A DNA stretch of 64,000 nucleotides from Macrosoma leucophasiata (taxonomy: Eukaryota > Arthropoda > Insecta > Lepidoptera > Hedylidae): positions 10,682,001 through 10,746,000 of the forward strand of contig JAWQUS010000026.1 of NCBI GenBank assembly GCA_036365455.1. The letters are read 5' to 3'. This document shows, in pieces, positions 43,501 through 52,605 of the stretch; within the stretch, counting starts at the first letter, position 1; each line of letters begins with the position of its first letter. The position numbers were made by a program, and so were the translations under genes. Under the pieces are notes generated by a model. It searched no databases. It was not told the DNA's origin and saw only the letters and a program-made list of their open reading frames with translations.

Positions 43501-44188
43501 TAAATTAAGCAATTTAATGTTCTCTTCATTTAAGAAATGCTCAGTTATGCACAAAAAATCCGGTATTCCATTATCACTCATATCATCGAAATACAATTCC
43601 AACATCTCTTTTTTAGTATTGATGCCACATACATTCTGAAAATAAATTTTAAGGATATGTACATGTTCCGAGGTTTCAAAGTTACTCTTCAGGCTAACAT
43701 CAGACAATGTAATATTAAGATTGGATTGTGGAGACACCTTAGTCACGAAAAAATGTTTCGCTCTTATCATTGTACACAGCTTGTCCATTTATCAATGCAT
43801 GAATAAAACCCCGCAAATCTGATATAATATATTTTATACCTAAATTGTTTACTCTGCCCGACCATACCGAAAACATATTGAGCTGCAAATTCAAGTTCGA
43901 ATCAAAAAAATGGGCATACCCCTCGTTTCTGATATCCCTATGCAACAAATTAACAAATTTTTCTACTTTATAGTTAAAAATCAAGTGTCCAGTTCTATAT
44001 GTTGGCGCAGCCAAGATGACATTAGTATAAGTTACATTTAGCAAAGTTTCCCTAATATATTTTATTGTATGAATATGATCCACATGGTTGGCAGCATCTA
44101 AATCTCCTAACAAAATAACACAATAGTCATTCAAGGTCATACCCTCGGTTTTAATTTCAAAGTCTGCTAATAAGTTTTTAACTCCGCT
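40598..44188 (-). mobile_element. Non-LTR retrotransposon (LINE), 5'-truncated, intact ORF2
   Basis: In reverse: partial ORF1, complete ORF2, about 210-base 3' UTR and a TAAA-type tail. TATATT is found on both sides (40592-40597 and 44189-44194), a 6-bp target duplication inside an H1 Helitron. Sequence order and an SGNH-like ORF1 suggest the Jockey/CR1 group (CR1-like or Daphne-like); the clade is not proven. Confidence 0.85.
40807..43788 (-). CDS. LINE ORF2: endonuclease / reverse transcriptase
   Basis: A 993-residue protein without internal stops. It nicks target DNA and copies element RNA from the nick. The APE-type endonuclease is at about residues 45-260: QNVCGIN (51), CITEHFL with the catalytic Glu (80), CGDFNVD (185) and LSDGHAAL (251), an altered SDH motif with an extra Gly. 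Reverse transcriptase is at about 470-790: RKASGYDDIP (489), NFRPISLLPVISKIFEK (548), GLFLDLSSAFDCVDH (616, motif A), GVPQGSVLGPFFF (685), LFADDTN (719, motif C) and NTSKTKIV (759). The C-terminus has no zinc knuckle. The start ATG lies 50 bases inside the end of ORF1, as is usual for overlapping LINE frames. An intact frame implies a young insertion. It cannot move alone because ORF1 and the 5' end are missing. Confidence 0.92.
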   Translation of the reverse strand: MDKLCTMIRAKHFFVTKVSPQSNLNITLSDVSLKSNFETSEHVHILKIYFQNVCGINTKKEMLELYFDDMSDNGIPDFLCITEHFLNEENIKLLNLTNYDLITHFSRKTKIRGGSLIFASNRKTQTLEICKKLSRVECFELCGVKDMETNICLFCCYQNNKQFDQFILKLELLLQHCFSKRCIICGDFNVDMLTENNNKRIILNLLQSYNFRHLVNEVTFIRNDINSCIDNIYTNIPSDDLFRVKVDHNGLSDGHAALLLQMAVKKGNKKYQAPLKLIERRAISSSKNRYNFREMFSEIKWESLGVNSFLNKFRRIFNTCYKKKTIKIKQKKLYKIKWISKGIKVSSKMKRILTGVNRSYSNPSITNYKILYMKIYRKTLKIAKSLTIQKDIIGAINSTKELWRVVNKHINQSSNRTQANLKLNMGGKIVNNGSDVADILNEEFTKTMSIAVNFDEAIALLHQNSARVETKGISIKDIKSVVRKLKNRKASGYDDIPSSVIKENIDILAKPLAHFFNLCMASSIFPEQLKIAKVVPIHKKDSRTDPKNFRPISLLPVISKIFEKIMKDSLMSHFVSKAILNPRQYGYQIGVGTGDAIDTLIHDVLKELNENKTVAGLFLDLSSAFDCVDHNILIAKLEHYGVRGSMLFLVESYLSNRKQFVEIKGTGINGIEETCHSRLITRSKGVPQGSVLGPFFFVVFINDLINYIRNKIAGVEMTLFADDTNAVVSADTHENLISKLMELFTLFNHWFTINNLKLNTSKTKIVCFKTARSSRVPNILLNFNNECIEETETVKFLGVNIDARLNWQSELEHIENSLSSACYALRCLRDVLTKQQLKMVYSALVESKLRYSIKLWGASYAYNVNRAFISQKRAIRTLVRIPPWESCRDYFRQLGILTVPSLFILTVLTYLVKNKHKYETDEEMVIRLQTRRKDLNNVIQPRVEVVKHCSRYQSVKLFNRLPVELKTVTKVNTFRNKLKQYLLEKCCYSVADF

Positions 44189-44193
44189 ATATT
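43739..44193 (-). CDS. LINE ORF1, C-terminal part, SGNH-hydrolase-like
   Basis: Open in reverse from the truncation point to a stop at 43741-43739, about 150 codons; the first ATG is at 44140 but the true start is lost. VILLGDLDAANHV resembles a block of SGNH/GDSL esterase-like domains, and the later 'RVNNLGIKYIISDL' stretch resembles their C-terminal block that normally reads H-x-N-x-x-G, here with Arg in place of His. Such esterase-like ORF1 proteins occur in CR1-group LINEs, where they are thought to bind RNA or membranes. The N-terminal part of the family, often a PHD-type zinc finger, is missing. Confidence 0.6.
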
Positions 44194-44221
44194 ATACAAA
44201 CAGACACTCCAATTTTATTTA

Positions 44222-44685
44222 TTAAGCTATTGCATAGCTTCTATCGAGGGCCTTGAGCGCCGGAACCGAATCCAGAAATTCCGTAACGAAAAAACCTCAC
44301 GCTCCCCACTCCGACGGGCACGGAGGTGTGGCTTGAAGGCCGTGCATTGTCTAACGTCGTTTCGTTTCGGCAGTCTTCGACACGGTGTTTGTGTGCGTGC
44401 AACTAGACGTATTGTACGACTCTACGAAGCTCGCACGAATCGAGACGAGCTGCTCCGAAATCGGACGAATACATAAGCAGCTGTTTATATGTATTGTAAA
44501 ATAATAAAAATATTTCAAACAATATTAACTTTTTTATTTAATAAAAGAAAAAAAAATGTTTTCTTATCGGTCACCACGCTCAAAAAGTGTAACTTGAATT
44601 AATATAAAAAAAAATACTGCATAAAATTAAATAAATAAATAATTATAACTGCATAAGTTGATACAAAATGCTATGCAATAGCTTT
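44222..44685. repeat. 15-bp inverted repeat around a 430-bp segment
   Basis: AAGCTATTGCATAGC (44222-44236) and its exact inverse (44671-44685). The enclosed left part is GC-rich ('ccgacgggcacggaggtgtg'). The right end continues 'taccgcggcagtccccgagt', and a similar 'gcagtagctttaccggtgca' occurs at 32339. Unclassified element. Confidence 0.6.
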
Positions 44686-44689
44686 ACCG

Positions 44690-45043
44690 CGGCAGTCCCC
44701 GAGTGCCACACGTCGATTTTTTGTATACATATATGTATATAGATATATAGGGTACAGAGTTACTTACCATCAATGTGAACTATAAGCTTCTTTGCCTTTC
44801 TTTGCTTTTCTTTTCCGATATTAAAAAAACGAGCTTTAATGCACCTAGAAAACCTAATCCTATATTCAAAATTCACTAAGCGAACCTAAGGTAACCATTT
44901 ACTAGCAATTAAATTAAACGCGACCCAACGATACCTCTGTAATCCTACATCACAAATTACGGTATAATGGCCAGTGATTAGCCCTCTTTGAACAGATATA
45001 CGGACAAACTAGCAGGACTCAGACAAAGGGATGCGAGTCTAAC
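44690..45043. other. No gene seen
   Basis: AT-rich. Nothing recognised. Confidence 0.5.
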
Positions 45044-45176
45044 GGCAAATACTCAAACGTCACTTAAATCTAAGTGGGACTTAAAAATCTTCTGTATTAT
45101 AAAACACGTTCAAAACGATAGAGATAGCGCACATTTGAGGGTTGCTTAAAATTGAGTGACGTTTGAGTATTCGGCC
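45044..45176. mobile_element. Small foldback element
   Basis: Left 'ggcaaatactcaaacgtcac' and right 'gtgacgtttgagtattcggcc' are near-perfect inverses around about 90 bp. Non-coding. Confidence 0.6.
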
Positions 45177-45384
45177 ATAAGCGCCCTAATGCACTAGCGG
45201 CTAGCCGCGGGATCGTTTCGTTTGAAACCGCCTGTGATTGTATGACGGTATAATGAGAACGTATAAATAAAAAACGGCTAGCCGCGTGGCTGTCCGCTCC
45301 CGCGGCAAACCGCACGTCCGTTACGACGCTAAAACTTTAGAAATTTGTGTTTGTTTTGTATGTTACGCTTTTGAGTTTCAGCGA

Positions 45385-45447
45385 TCTATTTAATTAAATT
45401 GTTTAATTAAATAGACCGTTATTTAATTTAATTAAATTAAATAACGG
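45385..45447. repeat. Two adjoining palindromes
   Basis: First, a 14-bp hairpin with loop ttg (45385-45415). Second, directly adjacent, a perfect loopless 32-bp palindrome (45416-45447) whose half is ccgttatttaatttaa. Confidence 0.95.
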
Positions 45448-45539
45448 CAACGAATAGATATAGTGGTGTCTCCAGCTCCTGCGATACTCGCCTGTGCGGA
45501 TAGGAGTGGCATATTCTTTCCAAAATCACGCACATCCCT

Positions 45540-45605
45540 ATTATGGGCATCTTTGGGGAAGCCTTTTGTCCAGTCGTCTGACGTCTTTCGGTTATAGTGA
45601 TGAAG
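45540..45605 (+). mobile_element. RTE-like LINE 3' end fragment
   Basis: 'tttggggaagccttttgtcc' and 'gacgtctttcggttatagtg'. Confidence 0.65.
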
Positions 45606-45817
45606 ATATAAGGGATGTGGCTCATTATCTCTATGTTACATTTCTTTAGTACATGCTGATAAAGCCGCGGACCCATGTAGGTCAAGTTTCTCCTTGAAAA
45701 AAAATACATGAGATTGTGTCTACTGCAACCCGCAACCCCTCTAAAGCAACGGACACGCTACTCAAGAATTGAAACTCGTAGTTTCCACGAATATGCGAGC
45801 ACGTAGCTCAACGCTGG

Positions 45818-46045
45818 CACACCGCGAATACTCCGCCATAATTCCATACAAACGCTTAATTTGGTCTCTATTACACAGCATCAATCAGTGTTGTGTATTC
45901 ACACGCGCACCTGTGTGCGTAGCTCATACAAAATACCAACCGTCGCCCATAAGAGGGGAGAGGGTTTTGTGATGCGGGGAAATCGGACGGGACGTCGAAG
46001 TGTCCATTCTATACGTAGTATTATTACATATTCTCTGACACTGGC
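45818..46045 (+). repeat. Dispersed repeat L, copy 2 (empty Helitron site)
   Basis: Runs unbroken through 'tattattacatattctctga', exactly the point where Helitron H2 sits in copy 1. Confidence 0.85.
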
Positions 46046-46240
46046 AACGTCAGACACGCTGTACACGCGGACCACGGTAGCAAGGTCGGGTGGTGAGTGA
46101 GAAGGGCGAGGAAGCAACGCCTGTGCATAGTCGTGTGCTGCAGTGGAAACGGAGACCCACATTGTCAAAAAAATTAACGCATGCGTCGCGTGCCCGTGCA
46201 CGCGTGCGCTTCAGTAGGTCCGCGGCTTTACTCAATAAAA
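46046..46240. other. CpG-rich patch
   Basis: Contains 'gcatgcgtcgcgtgcccgtg' and other CG-dense sequence in AT-rich surroundings. It could be a promoter or an untranslated exon. No convincing frame or splice pair. Confidence 0.25.
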
Positions 46241-46559
46241 TATTTCTGGAGTAAATTCGGCGATATCAATTAACAATACATGTTCATTAATAATTTATGC
46301 CATGAATCGATCATTTCATTCAAAATTCTTGACGAAGATACATGTGAATATCGAGACTGTTCTACACATTTCGTGTATTCAGGTGACTGTAGACATTAAT
46401 ATTCCAGAGGCTATCTTCACAGGCAGGTAATATCATTATTCAATTGCGGCTCCACTTATATGCATAATTTAACACGTATTAACTGTATATAGGTCAGTTT
46501 TAGACGGTAATATGACATGAATAAAATAGGCCCGTATGTGGAACTTTTGTGAAAAATAT

Positions 46560-46612
46560 AATTTCAGTTGAAAGACGTCCACAGCTGGATAAAAGCCTCC
46601 CCAACGATTGCT
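46560..46612 (-). mobile_element. RTE-like LINE 3' end fragment
   Basis: 'tttcagttgaaagacgtcca' and 'ggataaaagcctcccca'. Confidence 0.65.
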
Positions 46613-46895
46613 ACTCCGAACAATTCTGGGCCGTCCTCATTCAGCGATTTCCCGCAACCTTCACCTGGGGTGCTACCGCCTATCTGTATTGCTGCTGAGA
46701 TTGTCATTGCTGTCAAATTTTCATGTCGATTTGTAGCTCCTTTAAAAGTAGTATTGATAATCTGATTGATGTTCTCGTTTTCGTAGGAGATAAACAAGCG
46801 ATAATGGTAGATTATTTCCATTATTGTTATTTAGTTAAAGTACAAATCGACTTTAAAATTTGACAGCAATGACAATGACGACAGCAATCCATCCA

Positions 46896-46943
46896 CCGCG
46901 TACCACAGACAAAAGGTCCATCACTTTTGTCTGTGGTACGTGG
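46896..46943. repeat. 20-bp hairpin with one mismatch, 8-base loop
   Basis: ccgcgtaccacagacaaaag (46896-46915) and cttttgtctgtggtacgtgg (46924-46943), loop gtccatca. An outer aatgaca/tgtcatt pair lies around it. Confidence 0.9.
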
Positions 46944-47260
46944 TTGTCATTCGGGAACTCCTCTGTATCCAACGGCCGTCGGTTCTTCGAGCTATGTGCT
47001 CTGTCCACTGCAACTGGAATTTAGCTATTCGGTGAGCTTTGTCGGTTACTCAAGTTCTCATGCGGATGTCATTTCTGATTCGATCTCGCACGTAATCTCC
47101 AAACATAGCTCTCTCCTGCTCCAAACATTGCTCTTTGCGTGACTTTGAGCCGTTTTATGAGGACCATAGTGAGCGACCACGTCTGATTTCCGTATATCAT
47201 CACTAGCAACACACCCTGATTGATGAAAATACAGACGTGAATCTCATTTGTAATGTGGCT
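46924..47260 (-). pseudogene. RTE-like LINE, C-terminal fragment, degraded
   Basis: Nucleotide similarity to 26990-27250 throughout. In reverse, GVLLVMIYGNQTWSLT and LIKRLKVTQRAM correspond to PVMTYGAETWSLT and VRKLQVTQRSM of the other copy, then the frame breaks at a small duplication ('ccaaacatagctctctcctg' / 'ccaaacattgctctttgcg'). Confidence 0.7.
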
Positions 47261-47605
47261 GGAAGAAATCGCACCTACTATAAGCATTAATATGACACGA
47301 ATAGATGATGTCATTGATATTTTAATCGGAATTCTTTATATATTGAATGCGCTGTCTATTCGCACATGTTCAGATGGCTGATATTAATATTCGCAATGCT
47401 ATCTTCACAGGCATATGACGTCATAATTCAATTAAGGTTCCACTGACATGCATGAATTAGTACGTATTAACGGTAAATCGGTCAGTTAAAGGCATTGATA
47501 TGACATGAATAGGCCCGTATATGGGCTGACGTGACACATTAAGAACAGGTGTGGAATGAAATTATCAATTTGTTAATGTATTTGTTATCTGGAAATAAGT
47601 TAGGA

Positions 47606-48000
47606 AAGCGGCCAAGTGCGAGTCAGACTCGCCCATGAAGGGTTCCGTAGTAGCAAGTAATATTTATGACTGACTGTTGAAAGTTATATTTGCAGTATTT
47701 GAAAATATGTCAAATCTCAAAAACTGTTGAGAATATCTCGTTCATATTTAATTTCACTTCAGAGATTCTTCACTTTCTTATTTTAAAAGTTAGGGAGGGA
47801 GGCACATGTTTTACCACTTTGGGAGTATCTATTTTGCAAACGATTGACTTTGAGAAAAAAATATTTTAGAAACCTCAATATAATTTGATTTTAAAATAAT
47901 AAAAGACCTGTCTATAGAGACCTTACATGTACCTACAGGATTCATTTTTAAAGTTTCGTTAGTTCTTTCACGAGACCCCATTTTTTGGCTACGGAACCCT
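47606..48000 (+). repeat. Dispersed repeat O, complete copy
   Basis: Starts 'gcggccaagtgcgagtcaga' and carries inverted 'gggttccgtag' / 'ctacggaaccc' near both ends. The reverse and interrupted relative is at 15813-16885. Confidence 0.7.
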
Positions 48001-48005
48001 AAGCC

Positions 48006-48257
48006 TTACTGGCGGTAGAGCTCCAGTGACATTACCTAATATACTTGCCGCTAAATGGTAGTGTTCAGCACTATCGTGTTCCGGTCAGTTAGTAATGTAC
48101 GGCCCTGTAATTTCTGGCACAGAGGTATAACACCTTAAGGCTCAGGAGGGGTAACGCATCTGCATTTCGATCTTGGTCTTTTTTTGGGTGTCTATAGGCT
48201 GCAGTCATCACTTAACATCAACGTCAACTGCATGCTTGTTTGCCACTATGAAAAAAA
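48006..48257 (+). mobile_element. SINE-like family A with internal 5' deletion
   Basis: 'ttactggcggtagagctcca' then directly 'gtgacattacctaatatac': about 28 bases of the family are missing. 3' end after 'ttgccactatg' with A7. Confidence 0.8.
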
Positions 48258-48560
48258 GCGTTCCTTGGTTTCGAAATGTACCTACGCTTTTTAACCATTT
48301 TCCGATAGATAAAGAGTGTAAAGAACGTCGTTTGAAGTCAAGTAGATATTCATAACTTCAAGCAACATAGCAAAGGAATGCGTTGGACGATCCGAAAATT
48401 TAATAATACCAAGGTGACGGTAATTAAGGCTGAATACCTCCGGCGGAATGTGTTTATTTATAAACTTGACCGTACTTTAGTTAGGGTTGCTAGCATCCAT
48501 GCTCGTGTAACATCGATATTTACTCGATGTTAATGATGATATCATATATAATACATAAAA

Positions 48561-48870
48561 AACGTATCTTCACGCCTGTAGTCCCCGAAGGGGTAGGCAA
48601 AGGTAAATGCATGCATTCCAGCATACATGCAAACACCCACGATTCGCCGGTTACGTTTTGGCCCATGTAACAGGTGAGCCTGTTGACATCTCCGGGCACA
48701 TTACTCAAACTTTGAGGTATTAGGAAATTTCCAGAAAATGAAAAAAAAGCCCAATAGAACCAGAGATAAAGGACTTTACACCATTATCTATGATAATCCA
48801 CTAACCGGGAATCGAACCCAGGACCTCAGCGTAGTAATAGTGGCCTGCTACCACTAGGCTATCGAGGCAG
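48561..48870 (-). mobile_element. SINE family B, full length, reverse
   Basis: 'acgtatcttcacgcctgtag' (tail) to 'gggaatcgaacccaggacct' and 'ctaggctatcgaggc' (head). The tail end here reads even more like LINE E's. Confidence 0.85.
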
Positions 48871-48894
48871 TTAATTACGAGTATATTATACATA

Positions 48895-49330
48895 CATACG
48901 TACTTATTATGTATTTTTAGTCAAAAGACCGTTGAACGCCAAACATCTCAGTTCATACTCACCTTCCGTGCCTCTTTTATATTTTTCAGTCTCTTCATAC
49001 ATGCACGCCGATTTCAAGACTCTTGTCCCACCTTCATACAATACTCAATCTTTTTGTTAATTTATGATTCAATATATATTATATTAATCTACATTCACAT
49101 TGTATATATAGCCATTCCCTTATTTGTTGGAAATTATTTCTATATGTCCGAACCATTGGAGCATGCCTTTTTATCATTTTTAAACCAATACTCTCATTCA
49201 CATAAATCCTCTTTCTTACTTCTCTTGTTAAGTGTTGCAAATAATCAATATATGTATCGATATTTGCAAAAAATATTCTTGGGCGAAACATTTTCAATAA
49301 TCACTTTTTTCAAACAACGCATAGATGTTA
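48895..49330 (-). pseudogene. LINE E, C-terminal region, degraded
   Basis: 'catacatgcacgccgattt', 'atgtccgaaccattggagca' and 'cactctttcttac'-like sequence follow 20880-21130. In reverse REVRKRIYVNESIGLKM matches the EDVRKRLCVNDSIGVKM of the better copy. Several breaks. Confidence 0.65.
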
Positions 49331-49976
49331 GGTGACTGATTATCAGTATAAAACCTTTTAAGAGATGTGTCTAAATGTTATTTATTGAAGTTTATGGTTA
49401 TTCTAAAAAAACATACCATAACCTAAGTCAAACTATACATTTCTGATCTCTGATTCCTTATCGATCTTTCATATTTATTTTCACGATGTTTGAATCCCTA
49501 ACTAGTGCACTCGAGGAATTCAACGAATTAAGTAGAGTGTCCTTAATGGAAGCTCTGATATTGTAAATGCCATAAATATTTACGACTTTAGGTCTTATTT
49601 TACAGGTTTGTTAAGGCCTAAGTTATTTTTTTCTATATTAAAAATATATAAGTAGATATAATGTAAAAATATAGTTAAGTTAATATAAAATGGCGAATCA
49701 ATCCTTTAGGCTAGATTGTATCATAAAAAATGTTAATTCATTAATATTCATTTTTATTTTTCTGGTAATTTGATAATGAATCTATTACAAGTAACAACCT
49801 TTCCCATTGATTATATTTGAAATATTGAATTGCAACTTCACTTATATTTACTCGTCAAAAATTCGAGAGTGTCTATAAGTTTTTATAGAAGATGTACCTG
49901 TATCAATGATACGAATCTAATATCTACATCTTAGTAATAGCTATTATTATTTTTACTCGTCTAACATTTGACAAAC
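49331..49976. other. No gene seen
   Basis: Strongly AT-rich, no repeat recognised. Confidence 0.5.
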
Positions 49977-50262
49977 TGCCTCGGTAGCCTAGTGGTAGCA
50001 GGCCACTACTACTACGCTGAGGTCCTAGGTTCGATTCCCGGGTAGGGAGTTATCAGAGATAATGGTGTAAAGTCCTATATCTCTGGTTCTGGTTGTAATT
50101 TCCCAGTACCCTGAAGTTTGGTAAGGTTCCCGGAGATATCAACAGGCTCGCCACCTGTTACATGGGCTTAAAACGTAACCGGCGAATCGTGGGTGTTAGC
50201 ATGTATGCTTGAATGCATGCATTTACCTCTGCCTACCCCTTCGGGGATTACAGGCGTAAAAT
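49977..50262 (+). mobile_element. SINE family B, near full length
   Basis: 'tgcctcggtagcctagtggt' head with box B GGTTCGATTCC; a short middle deletion after 'tctggttctgg'; tail 'taccccttcggggattacag'. Confidence 0.85.
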
Positions 50263-50335
50263 TTGAATTATTCTCCAATTACACATTGTCGTCGCCCAAA
50301 ACAATGTATGAGTTATCGAATACGAATGGGTTAAT

Positions 50336-50821
50336 TTGAAAGGAACATCGATAAATTTTATTGAAGTACGTAAGTCTAGCTTATCTGTGCAAATGTTTTA
50401 TAGCCTATTTACTTTGTATAGCCGAGATGGTGAATCGCATGCAGTATTCGATCACTCGCACCACCTGTGCTTGCAATCCGAATCGGGTGAGGCGATGAGA
50501 GTGTCTTTAATTTTTAGAGAAGATCTTCTTTTCATTTCTGTTCTATTTACACAGAACAGAGATTGTACCCTCATCATTTCGATCCATGAGTTTACACAAA
50601 CGAAACCTTTTTCTAACACAACACATGTTACATCGATCAATACCGAAGGTTTACGAGGATTAATGAGCAAATCGGGAAGAAACATTGAAGAGCCCGAGAC
50701 CACCTTACTATGTAAATGTTATTTCGTCCGCAGTTTGTACAGTCGAGGGGTTGAACCTCGTCGCGTATTCGATCAATCGCAATATCTGTGTTTACGATCC
50801 GGATCTCGAGTTAGCAGGTGA
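50336..50821 (+). CDS. 161-codon open frame in a repeated sequence, unknown
   Basis: Starts MKGTSINFIEVRKSSLSV. Two internal segments are copies of each other at DNA and protein level: YSLFTLYSRDGESHAVFDHS and YFVRSLYSRGVEPRRVFDQS, each followed by a C-L-x-S motif. The second half recurs as a broken copy at 52340-52605 ('ttgtacagtcgagagggtga', 'tattcgattactcgcaatat'). No known domain. Because the DNA is a repeat, the frame may be accidental. Confidence 0.25.
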   Translation: MKGTSINFIEVRKSSLSVQMFYSLFTLYSRDGESHAVFDHSHHLCLQSESGEAMRVSLIFREDLLFISVLFTQNRDCTLIISIHEFTQTKPFSNTTHVTSINTEGLRGLMSKSGRNIEEPETTLLCKCYFVRSLYSRGVEPRRVFDQSQYLCLRSGSRVSR

Positions 50822-51067
50822 CGGGAGCGTTTGACATTTTTCAGCGGATTTTAAGGTTGCTTTTGCACCAGAGATTTGCTATGCTACGTTGATAAGGATG
50901 CGTTTGATATCCACCAATCATATTTATTGATGCAAATAGCTTAGCACTAGTGGAAACGAATTCAGCTAAGATATGTTTTTTGTATGGAAGGATGTGTGCT
51001 ATGGATGCGTGCTATGTATGCGAGGTATGGATGCGTGTTATGGGCCGTCCCGAGTGGTGTAGCTATG

Positions 51068-51374
51068 TCACACCGCGGACACTCCGCCAAAATTCCATAC
51101 AAACGCTTAATTTGGTCTCTATTACACAGTAAGCTCCAGGCCTCCTCCCGAAAAGGGAAGAGACTCGTGCCCAGCAGTGGGACGTATAACGGGTTGCCAT
51201 TATAATCATTATTATACACAGATCAATCAGTGACGTGTATTTACACGTGCACCTGTGTGCGTAGTACGTAGAGAATACCAAACGACTCCCATAAGAGGGG
51301 CAGAGGTTGGGTGAGGCGGGGAAATCGGGCGGGACGTCGAAGTGTACATTCTATACGTGGTATTATTACATATT
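51068..51374 (+). repeat. Dispersed repeat L, copy 3, carrying an 86-bp insert
   Basis: As 45818-46045 but broken after 'attacacag' by 51130-51215. Confidence 0.85.
51130..51215 (-). mobile_element. Short retroposed LINE-like 3' end in repeat L
   Basis: In reverse: (AAT)-rich start, 'ggcaacccgttatacgtccc', then 'gcctggagctta'. ACACAG is duplicated (51124-51129, 51216-51221). The same family is at 61064-61208 in plus orientation. Confidence 0.75.
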
Positions 51375-51416
51375 ATCTGGCTATGTGCACAGCAGAGTAC
51401 TTGTACCTACACCTTT

Positions 51417-51703
51417 CACCGGTGGTAGAGCTCCAGTGACGGAGCTCGCGGGCGTAGGCACCACCGCATTACCTGATTTACTTGCCGCTAAATGGTAGTG
51501 TTCAGCACTATCGTGTTCCGGTCAGGTGGTAATGTACGGCCCTGTAATTTCCGGCACAGAGGCATAACACCTTAGGCCTCAGGAGTGGTAACGCATTTGC
51601 ATTTTGACCTTGGTCTTTGTGTGGGTGTCTATAGGCTGCAGTCATCACTTAACATCAATGTGAACTGCATGCTTGTTTGCCACTTCAAATACATAAAAAA
51701 AAA
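51417..51703 (+). mobile_element. SINE-like family A, full length
   Basis: 'ccggtggtagagctccagtg' to A10. Closest to the family consensus in this window. Confidence 0.85.
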
Positions 51704-52340
51704 AGAATGCCGTGCACTTTGCGGTGGTGCATGTTTATAGCGCATCTTCCTCGTACAGCTACATAGCTTAGTATTAGTGGAAACTGTCACATATTTTCGT
51801 AACGTAGATTTCACATCTTCGCAGCATAGCACATTTCTGGTGGAAAAGCGTGTGGAAAAGCGCACTTATACGTTACTTAACGATAATATTGTAAGGTTTT
51901 CACCTGATAATTGCCTCTATGGCTAAGAGAAGAAAAGATATAAGAAGCTTAATTATGTAATACGAGAAGTATGTTAACAATAATCCCATGTAATCTGCGG
52001 GGTCTGTCTGTGGCCGTATTAACTATTGATGCAGTCAGAGAGAGGTCCCGCCGAACATAACCTATTACAAAGTAGATCAAAATTTTCGAACGGGAATCTA
52101 CTTGTTGGACCCCATGTCCCCGCGCAAGCCTGACAAAGGACTGGGGTTGGGGGTTGAGGCTGACGAGAAACTCTTTCGCTAAAATGATGTCCGTTTACAT
52201 CGGAACAAAATTCTCCTTAATAGAGAACTGTAGTAGCAGTGTATTCTGTTAGTCGGAACATATCCTCAATGCCACCAACTGAATGACTGCATGACTTCAG
52301 GATCGCATTCATTGGCCAAACAATACTTGTAAAGCAATCA
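51704..52340. other. No gene seen
   Basis: Contains 'atgtccccgcgcaagcctga', otherwise nothing recognised. Confidence 0.45.
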
Positions 52341-52605
52341 ATTATCGACGAATAAAAACCTTTTTCTAACAAGGTAAATGTTCCATTGATCAAAACTGAA
52401 GATTAACGAAGACTAATGAACGGGAAGGAACATTGAAGAACCTGAGTCCAGCTTACTATGCAAAAGCTATTTTCGTCCGCACGTTTGTACAGTCGAGAGG
52501 GTGAACCTTGTCGAGTATTCGATTACTCGCAATATCTGTGTTTACGATCCAAATCAAATTAGTAGGTGACAGTCTGAAAAATTTTCAGCTGGTGTTTTAT
52601 TGCAG
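52340..52605 (+). repeat. Second copy of the 50580-50840 sequence
   Basis: 'acctttttctaac', 'aacattgaagaacctgag' and 'ctgtgtttacgatcc'. The frame is broken. Distance about 1.76 kb. Confidence 0.75.

Larger units (their letters stand above)
39035..44224 (-). mobile_element. Non-autonomous Helitron H1 broken by mariner and a LINE
   Basis: The pieces 39035-39268, 40542-40597 and 44189-44224 read in order as one H1 copy when the two elements between them are removed: 3' end with 'cgcgacttcgtccgcg', then 'atgttgttttt-ggtata', then 'tgtacc...gtacatatgc', 'agtaaaaagcggttattttt', then 'acaaacagacactccaattt'. Compare the unbroken copies at 10711 and 13516. Confidence 0.8.
46260..47530 (+). repeat. 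Diverged direct repeat pair around RTE fragments
   Basis: 46380-46555 and 47375-47525 share 'gctatcttcacaggca', 'cgtattaac' and 'gatatgacatgaataggccc'-like blocks about 1 kb apart. Confidence 0.6.

Noticed and set aside
40741..43806. Several 65-105 codon plus-strand frames
   Set aside because: They are shadows of the LINE ORF2 on the minus strand.
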